A stretch of DNA of 18,080 nucleotides. Source: Competibacteraceae bacterium UBA2792 (lineage in GTDB: Bacteria > Pseudomonadota > Gammaproteobacteria > Competibacterales > Competibacteraceae). Under the pieces are notes generated by a model. It ran no database searches. It saw only the letters and a program-made list of their open reading frames with translations, and was not told the DNA's origin. The DNA is taken from contig DEHU01000159.1 in NCBI GenBank assembly GCA_002352125.1, positions 1 to 18,080 on the forward strand, in the 5' to 3' direction. Both the position numbers and the translations under genes were made by a program. Positions 1 to 8,034 of this stretch are shown one piece after another (the stretch's first letter is position 1; each line of letters starts with the position of its first letter).

Positions 1-59
1 TAGTGCCCCAAGAATTTCTTCCACGAGAAGTCAAACTGAAGTGACTTTTAGCGGAGGCC

Positions 60-168
60 ATGATGGGCAAGCAACGCCACAGAGCTGAAGCGTTGAGGAA
101 AAGCTGGCAATCGTGCTGGCGGCCTTGAGCGCGCGGCAGAGCGTGGCGGAGGTAGCTGCCAGCGGGGC
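60..168 (+). pseudogene. Degenerate IS3-type transposase orfA N-terminal fragment
   Basis: A GGAGG ribosome binding site at 53-57 precedes two overlapping ATG codons (60 and 63). The first frame reads MGKQRHRAEA, and then the similarity moves to another frame at about 93-95, where EEKLAIVLAALSARQSVAEV is encoded (95-154). This resembles the start of the helix-turn-helix domain of IS3-family OrfA proteins (HTH_Tnp_1 type), with the usual pattern of basic N-terminus, EEK(L/V) and VAEV. Similarity stops near 160 and the rest of the transposase is missing, so this is a frameshifted, truncated remnant. The bases before it (1-50) may belong to the element's end, but I cannot define an inverted repeat. 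The stretch 169-335 holds no gene I can support and must contain the pbpC promoter. Confidence 0.5.
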
Positions 169-335
169 GCCGGCGAGAACCGGGACATGCTCCGCCCACA
201 GCGATTCCAACACATCTGGTTTCATCCGGAGTTTTCGAAGGCGCTTGATCGAACCATAGCGCGGGGCCGAATCGAAGCAAGCGATACCATCGGGCTTTGC
301 AATGTGGTCGAACGATGAATTGCCTCCGGGAAGAA

Positions 336-2639
336 ATGAAATTCGTGGCGGAAACGGTATTGCAGAGATGGAAAGCAAACGCTGTCCGCCGAGCTCGCGA
401 GCGGTGGTTGCGAAATTCGGTCGGTGCATTGTTATGTTCGGCGCTGGTTCTGTACGTGGTTGCCGTCGCCGAACGAATCGATTTGGAAGCGCCGTCGCCG
501 ACACCGATCCTGCTCGACCAGCAAGGCTATTTTCTGGCGCAGTTCGGCGTGAATTGGACCGGTCCAGACGGTACGCGTCGAACCGAGTACGGTTATTGGC
601 CGTTGGAAGCGTTGCCCGAACGAGTCGTAGCGGCAACGTTGGCGCTGGAAGACAAGCGGTTCTGGGATCATCCCGGCGTGGACGGATTGGCGGTTTTGCG
701 CGCCGTTTGGCAGGCGGCGCGCAGCGGCCGGGCACGGTCGGGCGCGTCCACCGTCGCCATGCAGGTGGTGCGGATGCAACATCCCGCGCCGCGCAACCTG
801 TGGAACAAACTGGTCGAGGCGGGCGCGGCGATATGGTTGATCCGGCGATATGGCCAGAACGCCGTGTTGCGCCACTACTTGCGGATTGCCCCTTACGGCA
901 ACGGCAGCCACGGCATCGCCCACGCCGCCCGCCGGTATTTCGACAAGCCGGCGACCGATTTGAGCTGGGCGGAAATCGCGTTCCTGACCGCGATTCCCCA
1001 AGCGCCCGGCCGGATGAATCCCTACAAGCCCGAAGGGCGCCGCGCCATCGTCCGGCGCGGGACGCGCCTGCTGGAGTTGCTGGCGGAGCGCGGCGTTATC
1101 GGCGCCGAGGAGCGGCGGTTGGCGGAAACGCAACTCCAAACGCTGCAACCTCTGGAATGCCGCAAGCGACCGCCGTATCTGCACGCCATCCTGCACGTCG
1201 GCCGCTTGTTGGAGCGGAACGGCCCGCCGCGCGACAAGGAACCCATTTTGCGCGCCACGCTCGATCTGGCGCTGCAACGGGAAGTCGCTCGGTTGGTCGG
1301 ATCGGCGTGGCCAGAATGGCAGGAACTGGGTGCGGAACAGGCGGCGGTGCTGGTGGTAGAGCGGGCTGGCTTCGCGGTGCGGGCCGCTCTCGGCTCGCTC
1401 GATTATTTTCGCCCGCCCGCCGGCGCGCTGGATTTCGTACACGTCCCCCGTTCGCCGGGCAGCACGCTGAAACCGTTTCTCTACGCGCTGGCTTTGGAGC
1501 AGGATTTGGTGACGCCGGCGACCCGGTTGCCCGACTGGCCGGAAGGGTCAGCGGGTATCGGCAATGCCGACGGACGGTTTCTGGGACCGCTGCTGCCTCG
1601 GCAAGCGTTGGCCAACTCCCGTAACGTGCCGGCGATCCATCTGTTGCGACGGGTCGGGTTGAACTCGTTTTTCGGATTGCTGGACGAGCTGGAACTGGTG
1701 CCCGGATCGCACCGTCGCGATCCCGCCCGGTTCGGGTTGGCATTAGTGCTCGGCGGCCTGCCGACCACGCTGGAGCGGCTGGTCCGGGCGTATGGCGCAC
1801 TGGCTGCCGACGGCCGCCTGCCCGCGCTGCGCTGGTACGAAGGGCAGCCGTTACCGGCGCCGCGTCCGGTGCTGTCGGCCGGCGCGGCGCGGCAGGTGAC
1901 GCTGTTCCTGGCCGACCCGATGGCGCGTTTGCCCAGCTTTCCGCGCTACGGGCCGACCGATTATCCGTTTCCGGTCGCGCTCAAAACCGGCACTTCGCAG
2001 GGGTATCGGGATGCCTGGATCGTAGCGTATTCGTCCGATTATCTGGTCGGGGTGTGGATCGGGCGCAGCGATGCCGATCCGATGCGCGGATTGACCGGAG
2101 GACGCGCGCCGGCCGCACTGGCCCGCGCCATTTTGTTGCATCTGCACCAGAGCCGGCCGGGCGATCTGCGCGATGGAAATTTTCCGCCGCCGGCAGGTTA
2201 CCTGCCGGTCGAGATGTGCCTGCATTGGGCCGAGTTACCGGATCGGTGTGGGCAAACCTTGCGCGAGTGGGTTCCGCCGGATTTGTTGGCCGAGGTCGAA
2301 CCCTCACCCCCAACCCCTCTCCCGATGGGACAGGGGAGCAGAAGGGAGAGAGGCTTCGACGATGAAACGCCGGTCGAAATCGCTATCGTCGCTCCCGAAC
2401 AAAACACCCGGCTTTGGCGCAATCCCGAGGCGCCGGCTGCCGTCAATCGCATCGCTCTGAAGGCGGTCGTCAAGGGAGGGGTTTCGCAAATCGTCTGGTA
2501 CGTGGACGACGAGCCTTTCGGCGTTGTGGATGCAGACAAGCCGCTGTATTGGCCGTTGCGGAAAGGCGTGCATCAGTTTCAGGTGCGGTTGCCGTACCGC
2601 GAAGAGCGGTCGCGTCCCGTTCGGGTGGTGGTGGAGTGA
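336..2639 (+). CDS. pbpC: Penicillin-binding protein 1C (bifunctional glycosyltransferase/transpeptidase)
   Basis: This is a class A murein synthase anchored in the inner membrane. Residue numbers here count from the upstream TTG at 297. A membrane segment spans about 41-58. A GT51 glycosyltransferase domain follows, with the catalytic LEDKRFWDHPG motif (Glu118) and the GASTVAMQ motif at 149-156. The transpeptidase domain has SxxK (S389-STLK), SRN (441-443) and KTGTS (563-567). A C-terminal beta domain (about 692-780) matches the BiPBP_C type that marks PBP1C. Start choice is uncertain between TTG 297, ATG 315 and ATG 336. I favour 336 because GGGAAGAA lies directly upstream. The linker at about 667-688 is encoded by a dispersed repeat. 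The alpha-2-macroglobulin gene that often accompanies pbpC is not upstream, where an IS remnant lies instead. The gene converges on the esterase gene with a 24-nt gap. Confidence 0.94.
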   Translation: MKFVAETVLQRWKANAVRRARERWLRNSVGALLCSALVLYVVAVAERIDLEAPSPTPILLDQQGYFLAQFGVNWTGPDGTRRTEYGYWPLEALPERVVAATLALEDKRFWDHPGVDGLAVLRAVWQAARSGRARSGASTVAMQVVRMQHPAPRNLWNKLVEAGAAIWLIRRYGQNAVLRHYLRIAPYGNGSHGIAHAARRYFDKPATDLSWAEIAFLTAIPQAPGRMNPYKPEGRRAIVRRGTRLLELLAERGVIGAEERRLAETQLQTLQPLECRKRPPYLHAILHVGRLLERNGPPRDKEPILRATLDLALQREVARLVGSAWPEWQELGAEQAAVLVVERAGFAVRAALGSLDYFRPPAGALDFVHVPRSPGSTLKPFLYALALEQDLVTPATRLPDWPEGSAGIGNADGRFLGPLLPRQALANSRNVPAIHLLRRVGLNSFFGLLDELELVPGSHRRDPARFGLALVLGGLPTTLERLVRAYGALAADGRLPALRWYEGQPLPAPRPVLSAGAARQVTLFLADPMARLPSFPRYGPTDYPFPVALKTGTSQGYRDAWIVAYSSDYLVGVWIGRSDADPMRGLTGGRAPAALARAILLHLHQSRPGDLRDGNFPPPAGYLPVEMCLHWAELPDRCGQTLREWVPPDLLAEVEPSPPTPLPMGQGSRRERGFDDETPVEIAIVAPEQNTRLWRNPEAPAAVNRIALKAVVKGGVSQIVWYVDDEPFGVVDADKPLYWPLRKGVHQFQVRLPYREERSRPVRVVVE
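2301..2353. repeat. C-rich dispersed repeat absorbed in pbpC
   Basis: The stretch has an imperfect inverted repeat: CCCCTCTCCC (2314-2323), loop GAT, GGGACAGGGG (2327-2336), with one mismatch in ten pairs. A second possible pairing is CTCTCCC (2317-2323) with GGGAGAG (2344-2350). Its core AACCCCTCTCCC (2312-2323) matches AATCCCTCTCCC at 8445-8456 at 11 of 12 positions. It lies in frame in the low-complexity linker of PBP1C between the transpeptidase and the C-terminal domain, encoding a Pro-rich then Arg/Gly-rich segment. Such C-rich small repeats are scattered in many GC-rich gammaproteobacterial genomes, usually between genes. A family assignment would need the rest of the genome. Confidence 0.6.
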
Positions 2640-2663
2640 GGAAGCGGCGCGGTGCTCCAGTTT

Positions 2664-3554
2664 TCATTGAACCGTGGCGGTACGCGCCAGGGTCGCCGGG
2701 CCGGAACCGGCCGCGACAAAACGGGTCACGTCGTCCAGCACCGGTGCCAGCCAGCGCAGCGGCCAGGCCAGCGCGCCGATCGTGGTGTAATGATTCAGCG
2801 CATCGTACCGCTTGAGCTCGACGGGGACGCCGGCCCGGCGCAAGGCATCGGCCAGCGCCGCGCTGTTGCGCGCAGGATCGACCAGCTCGTCTTGGCCGGC
2901 GACGATCAGCAAGGTTCGAGGCGCGGCGGCGGTGACGTGCACGATGGGCTGCGTATCCGGCGGTGTGTCGGGCCAATGGAACACCGGCATGACTTCGGGA
3001 ACCTGGATCGGCAGAAAGTTGTAGGGACCGGCCAAACCGATGAAACCGGCCAATTGTTGCGGCGACAGGCCTTCGGCGGCTAGCCAGCGCGGATCGTAGG
3101 CGAGCATGGCGGCATTGTAGGCGCCAGCGCTGTGGCCGATCAGGTACACTTGGCGCGGGTCGCCGCCGTAGCGGACGGCGTGGCGGACCGCCCAGCCGAC
3201 GGCGGCGGCGGAATCCCGCAAAAAATCCGGATAGCTGACTTCCGGGTACAGGCGATAGTCCGGCACCACCACCAACGAACCCTGCGCCGCCAGCGCCGCC
3301 GCCGCGAAACGGTAGCCGGCGCGCTCGCCATTGCGCCAACTGCCGCCGTAGAAGAACACCAGCACCGGCGCGGGCGTCGTGCGTCCGCTGGGCTGGTAGA
3401 GATCCAGTTGGTGGCGCGGACCGTCGGCGTAAGCGAGGCTGACCGGTCCGGTGTAGCCGTCGCCGGGCGTCAAGCCGTTGATGATCGCGCTCGACGAGCA
3501 TCCGCTCAGCGCGAGCAGCACAGCGAGCAGCGCGCGACCAAACCGGCCGTTCAC
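2664..3554 (-). CDS. Alpha/beta hydrolase lipoprotein (carboxylesterase-like)
   Basis: A 296-residue predicted lipoprotein esterase. The N-terminus has a short signal peptide ending in the lipobox LSGC with Cys19 as the lipidation site, so it is probably membrane-anchored in the periplasm. The alpha/beta hydrolase signatures are YGGSW at 69-73 (the oxyanion HGG region, with Tyr in place of His), GHSAG at 140-144 (nucleophile Ser142), Asp222 in AGQDELV, and His255 in LNHYT. This order fits the carboxylesterase/BD-FAE-like group that includes esterase/lipase Aes-like proteins. The GTG start at 3554 is supported by GGAG eight bases upstream. The substrate cannot be told from sequence. It converges on pbpC and is divergent from the MoxR operon. 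Confidence 0.85.
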   Translation of the reverse strand: MNGRFGRALLAVLLALSGCSSSAIINGLTPGDGYTGPVSLAYADGPRHQLDLYQPSGRTTPAPVLVFFYGGSWRNGERAGYRFAAAALAAQGSLVVVPDYRLYPEVSYPDFLRDSAAAVGWAVRHAVRYGGDPRQVYLIGHSAGAYNAAMLAYDPRWLAAEGLSPQQLAGFIGLAGPYNFLPIQVPEVMPVFHWPDTPPDTQPIVHVTAAAPRTLLIVAGQDELVDPARNSAALADALRRAGVPVELKRYDALNHYTTIGALAWPLRWLAPVLDDVTRFVAAGSGPATLARTATVQ

Positions 3555-3707
3555 GCCAACCGCTCCGAGGCTGGTCGTGGATGGGGCCGCAGCCGGTTCG
3601 AACCGGTCGGGGCATTGATGGGGTTGTCGAGACTCATTGCATCGTTTCTCCCGATCATCGAGCGGCCGCCGAGGTCGCGGCCTTGCAAAAGGCGATGCGA
3701 TATCAAG

Positions 3708-3723
3708 TGCATCTTTGGATGCA
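3708..3723. promoter_or_regulatory. Small palindrome in divergent intergenic region
   Basis: The 252-nt stretch 3555-3806 separates the divergent esterase and MoxR genes and must hold both promoters. It contains a perfect inverted repeat TGCATC-TTTG-GATGCA, which could be an operator half-site pair or a small RNA hairpin. An A-run follows at about 3730. I found no convincing -35/-10 pair or other gene here. Confidence 0.25.
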
Positions 3724-3806
3724 TGAAGCCAAAAAAATTTTCGTCGCCATGCTGTAATCAGAAAATGGCGAAACGTTCCGCCGCCACTTTCTGTTGAGCA
3801 TTATTC

Positions 3807-4874
3807 TTGAACCCCGCCATCGAACTTACCCTCGCTCAGTCCTTCGATTTTCTGCTCCACGTCGCGGTGGTGCGGCCGGTGTTTCTATGGGGAGCGCCGG
3901 GTATCGGCAAGACGGCGCTGGTCAACCGTTTCGCGGCGGCGGTGGGGCTGGAATGCGTGTCGCTGCTGGGCAGCCAACTGGCGCCGGAGGATTTGCTGGG
4001 CGTGCCGAAGATCGACGGCGATTGCTCGCGGTTCTTTCCGCCGGCCAACATCGTGCGCCGCCAGCCGTTCGTGCTGTTTCTGGACGAACTCAACGCCGCC
4101 AGCCACGATATCCAAAAGGCGTTTTATTCGCTGATCCTGGAACAGCGCGTCGGCGAATACCGGCTGCCGGCCGGCACCATCGTCATCGGTGCCGGCAACC
4201 GTGCCAAGGATGCCGCCATCGTCAAGCCGATGCCCTCGGCGCTGATCAACCGGCTGGTTCACGTTCATCTGCGCGCCCAGCATCGCGAATGGCTGGCCTG
4301 GGCGGTGAACGAGGGCGGCATTCATCCGTGGGTGGTGGAGTACATTCAACTGCGTCCCGACCATTTGTGGAACGAACCGCCCAAGCACGAAGAGCCGTTT
4401 TCGACGCCGCGCTCGTGGCACATGCTGTCCGATGCGCTGCATTCTTTCGGCGAGGCGCTGGGCGAGGAGATGCTGGAGGCGCTGGCGTTTGGCCTGCTGA
4501 CGCCGGCCCACGCCGGCCAATTCAAAGGCTTCGTCAAGCAGTTGCGGCAGCGGCACACGCTGGCGGCGATCTTGAAAGGCGATGCCCACTGGCCCATCGA
4601 GCCAGCCGACCGCGACATCCTCTATTTTCTGGCCCAGTCGTTTCGCGGCTATCTGCGCAAGGAGTTGCCGGAGGACGAAGCCTCGCTGCGGCAGGAACAC
4701 AAGCAGTTGGCGATGCGGGCAAAAAACCTGCTGCGTGATTTGGCGCGGATCAGCGTGGAAATGGCGCAGACGGTGGTGGCGGAAGACGACGAAGGCCAGC
4801 GTCTGCCCGCCTGGCTTCTCGTGGAAATCGCCCGGGATTTGCCGCGCTTGGCCGAGCGCCGGACGGGTAAATGA
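3807..4874 (+). CDS. MoxR-type AAA+ ATPase
   Basis: A 355-residue AAA+ ATPase of the MoxR/AAA_5 type. Walker A is GAPGIGKT (29-36), Walker B is FVLFLDELN (88-96), sensor 1 is Asn131 in GAGNR, and a likely arginine finger lies in ALINRL (Arg149). The C-terminal helical region (about 200-350) contains a charged segment typical of an AAA lid. The only plausible start is TTG at 3807, because an in-frame stop lies at 3795-3797 and no ATG is close; the ribosome binding site is weak. It overlaps the next gene by 4 bp (ATGA), so the two are translationally coupled. MoxR ATPases commonly act as chaperones for vWA-domain partners in metal insertion or complex maturation. That role is inferred here from the partner gene. 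Confidence 0.9.
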   Translation: MNPAIELTLAQSFDFLLHVAVVRPVFLWGAPGIGKTALVNRFAAAVGLECVSLLGSQLAPEDLLGVPKIDGDCSRFFPPANIVRRQPFVLFLDELNAASHDIQKAFYSLILEQRVGEYRLPAGTIVIGAGNRAKDAAIVKPMPSALINRLVHVHLRAQHREWLAWAVNEGGIHPWVVEYIQLRPDHLWNEPPKHEEPFSTPRSWHMLSDALHSFGEALGEEMLEALAFGLLTPAHAGQFKGFVKQLRQRHTLAAILKGDAHWPIEPADRDILYFLAQSFRGYLRKELPEDEASLRQEHKQLAMRAKNLLRDLARISVEMAQTVVAEDDEGQRLPAWLLVEIARDLPRLAERRTGK

Positions 4875-6679
4875 TGCGCCGCAAAGCAGCGGAGAGCGCC
4901 GCGCGCCTCAACTTTCAGCAGGGGTTGATGCTGGCGCAACAGCCGCCGCTCGACGCGATTGCCGGTTCGGTTCGCGTCTGGCCCGACGAGAAACATCGAC
5001 AGGTCGGCCCCAAAGGCTGGCTGGCGGTTTCGCCGGACGGCACGGTCTGGGCGCATCCCAAGCGGTTGGCGGCGCCGGAGGAATGGGCGCGAGTGCTGGC
5101 GTTGGCCTACGTTTGCCTCGGTTTCGGGCTGGTGCGCCAGCGCGAGCCGCAGACCTTGTGGGAAATCGCCGGCTTGCTGGTGGCGGAGCGGTTTTGCCAG
5201 GAAGCCGGCATCGGTGCCGCTTCGGAAGATTTGCTGCATCCCGACGTGGAGATTCCGGTCAGCGGGGAAGATCCGCTGTTCCGTGCTTTCGTCGCCGACG
5301 GTTGCGATCCGGCGTTGCTGATCTGGCGCGAGACGCTGTGCGGGAAAGGTATGACGGTTTTTCTTCCGGCAGAGGGGCGAGCGGGGACTCGCCGCTTACC
5401 GGACTGGCGCGGGTTGCTGGCCGACGGCATCGCCCGCAGCGTGGGACAGGCCATCGAAAAGGCGAGCGGCCGGATCGTCGCGACCAGCGGGACGACGCGC
5501 AAGCTGACCGCCGCCTTGAAGGCGCAACGCCGCTTGGTGAACAGCCATCCGCTGCTGGGCGCGCTGGCCATCGGCTTCGATCTAGAGGAAGACCCCCGTG
5601 TCTGCCAGTTACACGATATTCGGGTCGCGGCCATCGACGTGAGCAGCCGCACGATCTGGATCAATCCGGCGGCGGGTTTGAGCGAGGCGGAATGCCTGTT
5701 CGTGTTCGCGCACGAGCTGTTGCACGCCGGCCTGAACCACGCTTCGCGGCGGCGCGGGCGCGATCCGTTCCTGTGGAATGCCGCCTGCGATTTCGTCATC
5801 AATGGCTGGCTGATCGAAATGGGTATCGGTTCGCCGCCGACCCTGGGTTTGCTGCACGATACCGAACTGGCGGGATGTTCCGCCGAGGAGATTTACGACC
5901 GGCTGGCGCGCGATCTGCGCCGCGCCCGCAAGCTGGCGACCTTGCGCGGGACCGGATTGCCGGATCTGCTGGGCAAGGAGGAGGGTGGCATTTTCGTCGA
6001 TGCCGAAGCCTACTGCCGCCGCGCCTTGTGGCAGGGCATGGAGCGTTGCCTGATGAGCGGCGGCCGCGGCACGCTGCCGGCCGGGCTGGTGGAGGAAATC
6101 CGTAGCCTAGCCCAGCCGCCGATTCCGTGGGACGTGCGCTTGGCCTACTGGTTCGATGAGCATTTTCCGCCGCCGGCATTGCGCCGCAGTTACGCGCGGC
6201 CTTCGCGCCGGCAGGCCAGCACGCCGGACATTCCCCGGCCTTCGGTGGCGAAACCGCCGGAGGAAGAGCGGCGGGCGCGGGTGTTTGGGGTGGTGTTGGA
6301 CACGTCCGGCTCGATGGAACCGAGGCTGCTCGGCAAGGCCATCGGTGCCATCGCCAGTTACGCGCAGGCGCGGGAGGTATTCGCGGTGCGGTTGGTGTAC
6401 TGCGATGCCGTGGCCTACGATGCGGGTTGGTTGCCGCCCGAGAGTTTATTGGATCGCATCGCGGTGAAGGGACGGGGCGGGACGGTATTGCAGCGGGGGG
6501 TAGATTGCTTGCGGGACGCGGCCCGGCGCGATGATTTTCCGAAACAGGGGCCGGTGTTGCTGATTACCGACGGCTATTGCGAGGAGCAGTTGAGCATCGA
6601 TTTCGAGCACGCTTTTCTGGTGCCGGAGGGACGTCGATTGCCGTTTACGCCGCGCGGCGAAGTGTTTTGGGTGAGGTGA
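4871..6679 (+). CDS. Metallopeptidase-like/vWA protein (DUF2201-type), MoxR partner
   Basis: A 602-residue two-part protein. The central region has HELLHAGLNH at 281-290, a HExxHxxxxH zinc-metallopeptidase-like motif, followed by WNAACDFVINGWL (302-314). This layout matches the putative metallopeptidase domain that is fused to a VWA-like (DUF2201) domain. The C-terminal vWA fold has the MIDAS motif DTSGSM (477-482), a possible MIDAS threonine in GGT (536-538) and TDG at 566-568. A Pro/Arg-rich linker (about 433-468) joins the parts. There is no signal peptide or membrane segment, so it should be cytoplasmic. The start overlaps the stop of the MoxR gene. The pair probably forms an ATPase/vWA assembly; its client is unknown and no third component gene is adjacent. 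Confidence 0.85.
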   Translation: MMRRKAAESAARLNFQQGLMLAQQPPLDAIAGSVRVWPDEKHRQVGPKGWLAVSPDGTVWAHPKRLAAPEEWARVLALAYVCLGFGLVRQREPQTLWEIAGLLVAERFCQEAGIGAASEDLLHPDVEIPVSGEDPLFRAFVADGCDPALLIWRETLCGKGMTVFLPAEGRAGTRRLPDWRGLLADGIARSVGQAIEKASGRIVATSGTTRKLTAALKAQRRLVNSHPLLGALAIGFDLEEDPRVCQLHDIRVAAIDVSSRTIWINPAAGLSEAECLFVFAHELLHAGLNHASRRRGRDPFLWNAACDFVINGWLIEMGIGSPPTLGLLHDTELAGCSAEEIYDRLARDLRRARKLATLRGTGLPDLLGKEEGGIFVDAEAYCRRALWQGMERCLMSGGRGTLPAGLVEEIRSLAQPPIPWDVRLAYWFDEHFPPPALRRSYARPSRRQASTPDIPRPSVAKPPEEERRARVFGVVLDTSGSMEPRLLGKAIGAIASYAQAREVFAVRLVYCDAVAYDAGWLPPESLLDRIAVKGRGGTVLQRGVDCLRDAARRDDFPKQGPVLLITDGYCEEQLSIDFEHAFLVPEGRRLPFTPRGEVFWVR

Positions 6680-6789
6680 CGAGATTCCGCCCGTTCGCCC
6701 AACACCGATCCCAGGCCTGCCAGCAACGCGGCGGTGAGCAGTAACGACACCACGATCACTTGGCCAAACTGCGTGTGCCGGTAGCGCAA
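6680..6789 (-). pseudogene. Possible remnant of a small membrane protein gene
   Basis: The 120-nt gap between the convergent vWA and ppgK genes encodes, on the minus strand from a TTG at 6789, MRYRHTQFGQVIVVSLLLTA followed by more hydrophobic residues and a charged end. This reads like the N-terminus of a small single-span membrane protein. The frame then runs into the antisense of the vWA gene and stops at 6574, where it no longer looks protein-like. It is most simply a truncated gene left after rearrangement, or a chance open frame. The possible ribosome binding site (GAGAG) is poor. Confidence 0.25.
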
Positions 6790-6799
6790 GTTGTTTCTC

Positions 6800-7564
6800 T
6801 CACGGAAGGTTTTGGCCGGTGGCACCCCATTTTTCCCCGGCGAACAGCGCCGCACCGATCATGCCCGCCTGATTGAGAAAACGGGCCGGCACGACGGGAG
6901 CTTGCACGGTGATCCGCGACGCGAACTTGTGCAATTTTTTGCTGGCGCCGCCGCCGAGCACGATCAGATCGGGCCAAAACAGCTTTTCCATGGCGACGAG
7001 GTAGTGGTTGAACCGGTCGCCCCAATCTTTCCATTTGAGCTGCTGGGCGTCGCGCACGGCTTCCGAGGCGTAGCGTTCGGCTTCCAGGCCGTTGTCGAGC
7101 ACGATGTGGCCTAGCTCGGTGTTCGGTAGCAAGTGGCCGTCGCTGAACAAGGCCGTGCCGAGGCCGGTACCGATCGTGACCACGAGCACCACGCCGGCGA
7201 CGTCCTTGCCGGCACCGAACCGTATTTCGGCCAGTCCCGCGACGTCGGCATCGTTGGCAACGTAGACCGGACAACCGGTTTGCTTCGCAAAGTAATCGGC
7301 TACCGGCAGACCGATGAAAGAGGAATCGATGTTGGCGGCCGTGCGGGCGATGCCGCGCTGGATGGCCGCCGGAAATCCGATGCCGACGGGGCCGGACCAG
7401 CGGTGTTGCTCGACCAGCGACTGGATCGTGACGCCGACGGATTCGGGTGTCGCCGGCCGCGGCGATTCGAGGCGGAGGCGCTCGCCGATCAGCTCGCCGA
7501 TCGCGGTGTCGATCACCGCGCCCTTGATCCCCGTCCCACCGACGTCGATGCCCAGGATGTTCAT
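6800..7564 (-). CDS. ppgK: Polyphosphate glucokinase (ROK family, PpgK type)
   Basis: A 254-residue ROK-family sugar kinase that probably phosphorylates glucose with polyphosphate (and perhaps ATP) as donor in the cytoplasm, giving glucose 6-phosphate. The nucleotide/phosphate loop is [11 protein letters not shown] (5-15), the catalytic Asp lies in NDAD (about Asp105), and TELGH (149-153) and GGGASKK (204-210) are present. The ROK zinc-binding cysteine cluster is absent, as in PpgK. Features that recall actinobacterial PpgK include the [10 protein letters not shown] segment, RFGAG (115-119), the [12 protein letters not shown] helix (178-189) and [16 protein letters not shown]. The ATG start has AAGGA seven bases upstream. 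It is a single-gene unit, convergent with the MoxR operon. A plain ROK glucokinase is the alternative. Confidence 0.85.
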   Translation of the reverse strand: MNILGIDVGGTGIKGAVIDTAIGELIGERLRLESPRPATPESVGVTIQSLVEQHRWSGPVGIGFPAAIQRGIARTAANIDSSFIGLPVADYFAKQTGCPVYVANDADVAGLAEIRFGAGKDVAGVVLVVTIGTGLGTALFSDGHLLPNTELGHIVLDNGLEAERYASEAVRDAQQLKWKDWGDRFNHYLVAMEKLFWPDLIVLGGGASKKLHKFASRITVQAPVVPARFLNQAGMIGAALFAGEKWGATGQNLP

Positions 7565-7659
7565 GTCGTGTTCCTTCTTTAACCGGGAAACAGGCCAAGT
7601 ATAGCCTCAGGCCACCTCCCGCGTTGCGCGGCGAGCGCGCAATCCTCGCGCGTCCCCAA

Positions 7660-7718
7660 GCCGGTAGGGCCGGTAGGTCAGTCCGGTTGGCCCAACGGCC
7701 AAATCTGGCCCAACGGCC
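7660..7718. repeat. Short direct repeats upstream of ppgK
   Basis: Two kinds of direct repeat lie in the 470-nt spacer between ppgK and the hypothetical gene at 8035. GCCGGTAGG occurs twice head to tail (7660-7668, 7669-7677). TGGCCCAACGGCC occurs twice (7688-7700, 7706-7718), separated by AAATC, giving an 18-nt period. They are about 95-155 nt upstream of the ppgK start, where a regulator could bind, but replication slippage is an equal explanation. Confidence 0.5.
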
Positions 7719-7818
7719 GAAGCGAGTTTCGGATTTTCGAAAATACATTGAACCGTCTGAGCTGCGGCGGGAAATCACTCGGTGAGCGCTCTTCTCGTCG
7801 CTACCGGGAGAATCCATC

Positions 7819-8007
7819 ATGCCGCACCCGCCTCACATCGTGATCGGCCACCCCACGAGCCGCGAAGCCGGCCACGAGATTTCGCGGTTTTACCGTCGTG
7901 GGCGCTCCGGTCCGGGTTGGGCGCTCGGCCATACGCAGCCAAAAATGAATCGCTTGGCCGCTGCATCCATTTTCATCCCTGGTGGCGTATTACTTGCTAG
8001 AAATTGA
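7819..8007 (+). CDS. Possible small hypothetical protein (62 aa)
   Basis: This short open frame starts at an ATG with GGGAG eight bases upstream, which is its main support. The product is basic, with an N-terminal His/Pro-rich part and a hydrophobic C-terminus (ASIFIPGGVLLARN). I recognise no family and no catalytic motif. It ends 27 bases before the next gene's start and could be its leader cistron. The same DNA is open in another frame, so a chance open frame in GC-rich sequence is quite possible. Confidence 0.3.
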   Translation: MPHPPHIVIGHPTSREAGHEISRFYRRGRSGPGWALGHTQPKMNRLAAASIFIPGGVLLARN

Positions 8008-8034
8008 TCGAAAGCGAATTGCGGGAGATATGCC

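Noticed and set aside
302..1624. 440-codon plus-strand frame over pbpC
   Set aside because: It is Arg/Gly-rich shadow sequence in the wrong frame of a clear PBP1C.
2470..3615. 381-codon minus-strand frame over the esterase
   Set aside because: It is Arg/Pro/Ala-rich shadow sequence. The esterase frame has the lipobox, the catalytic triad and a ribosome binding site.
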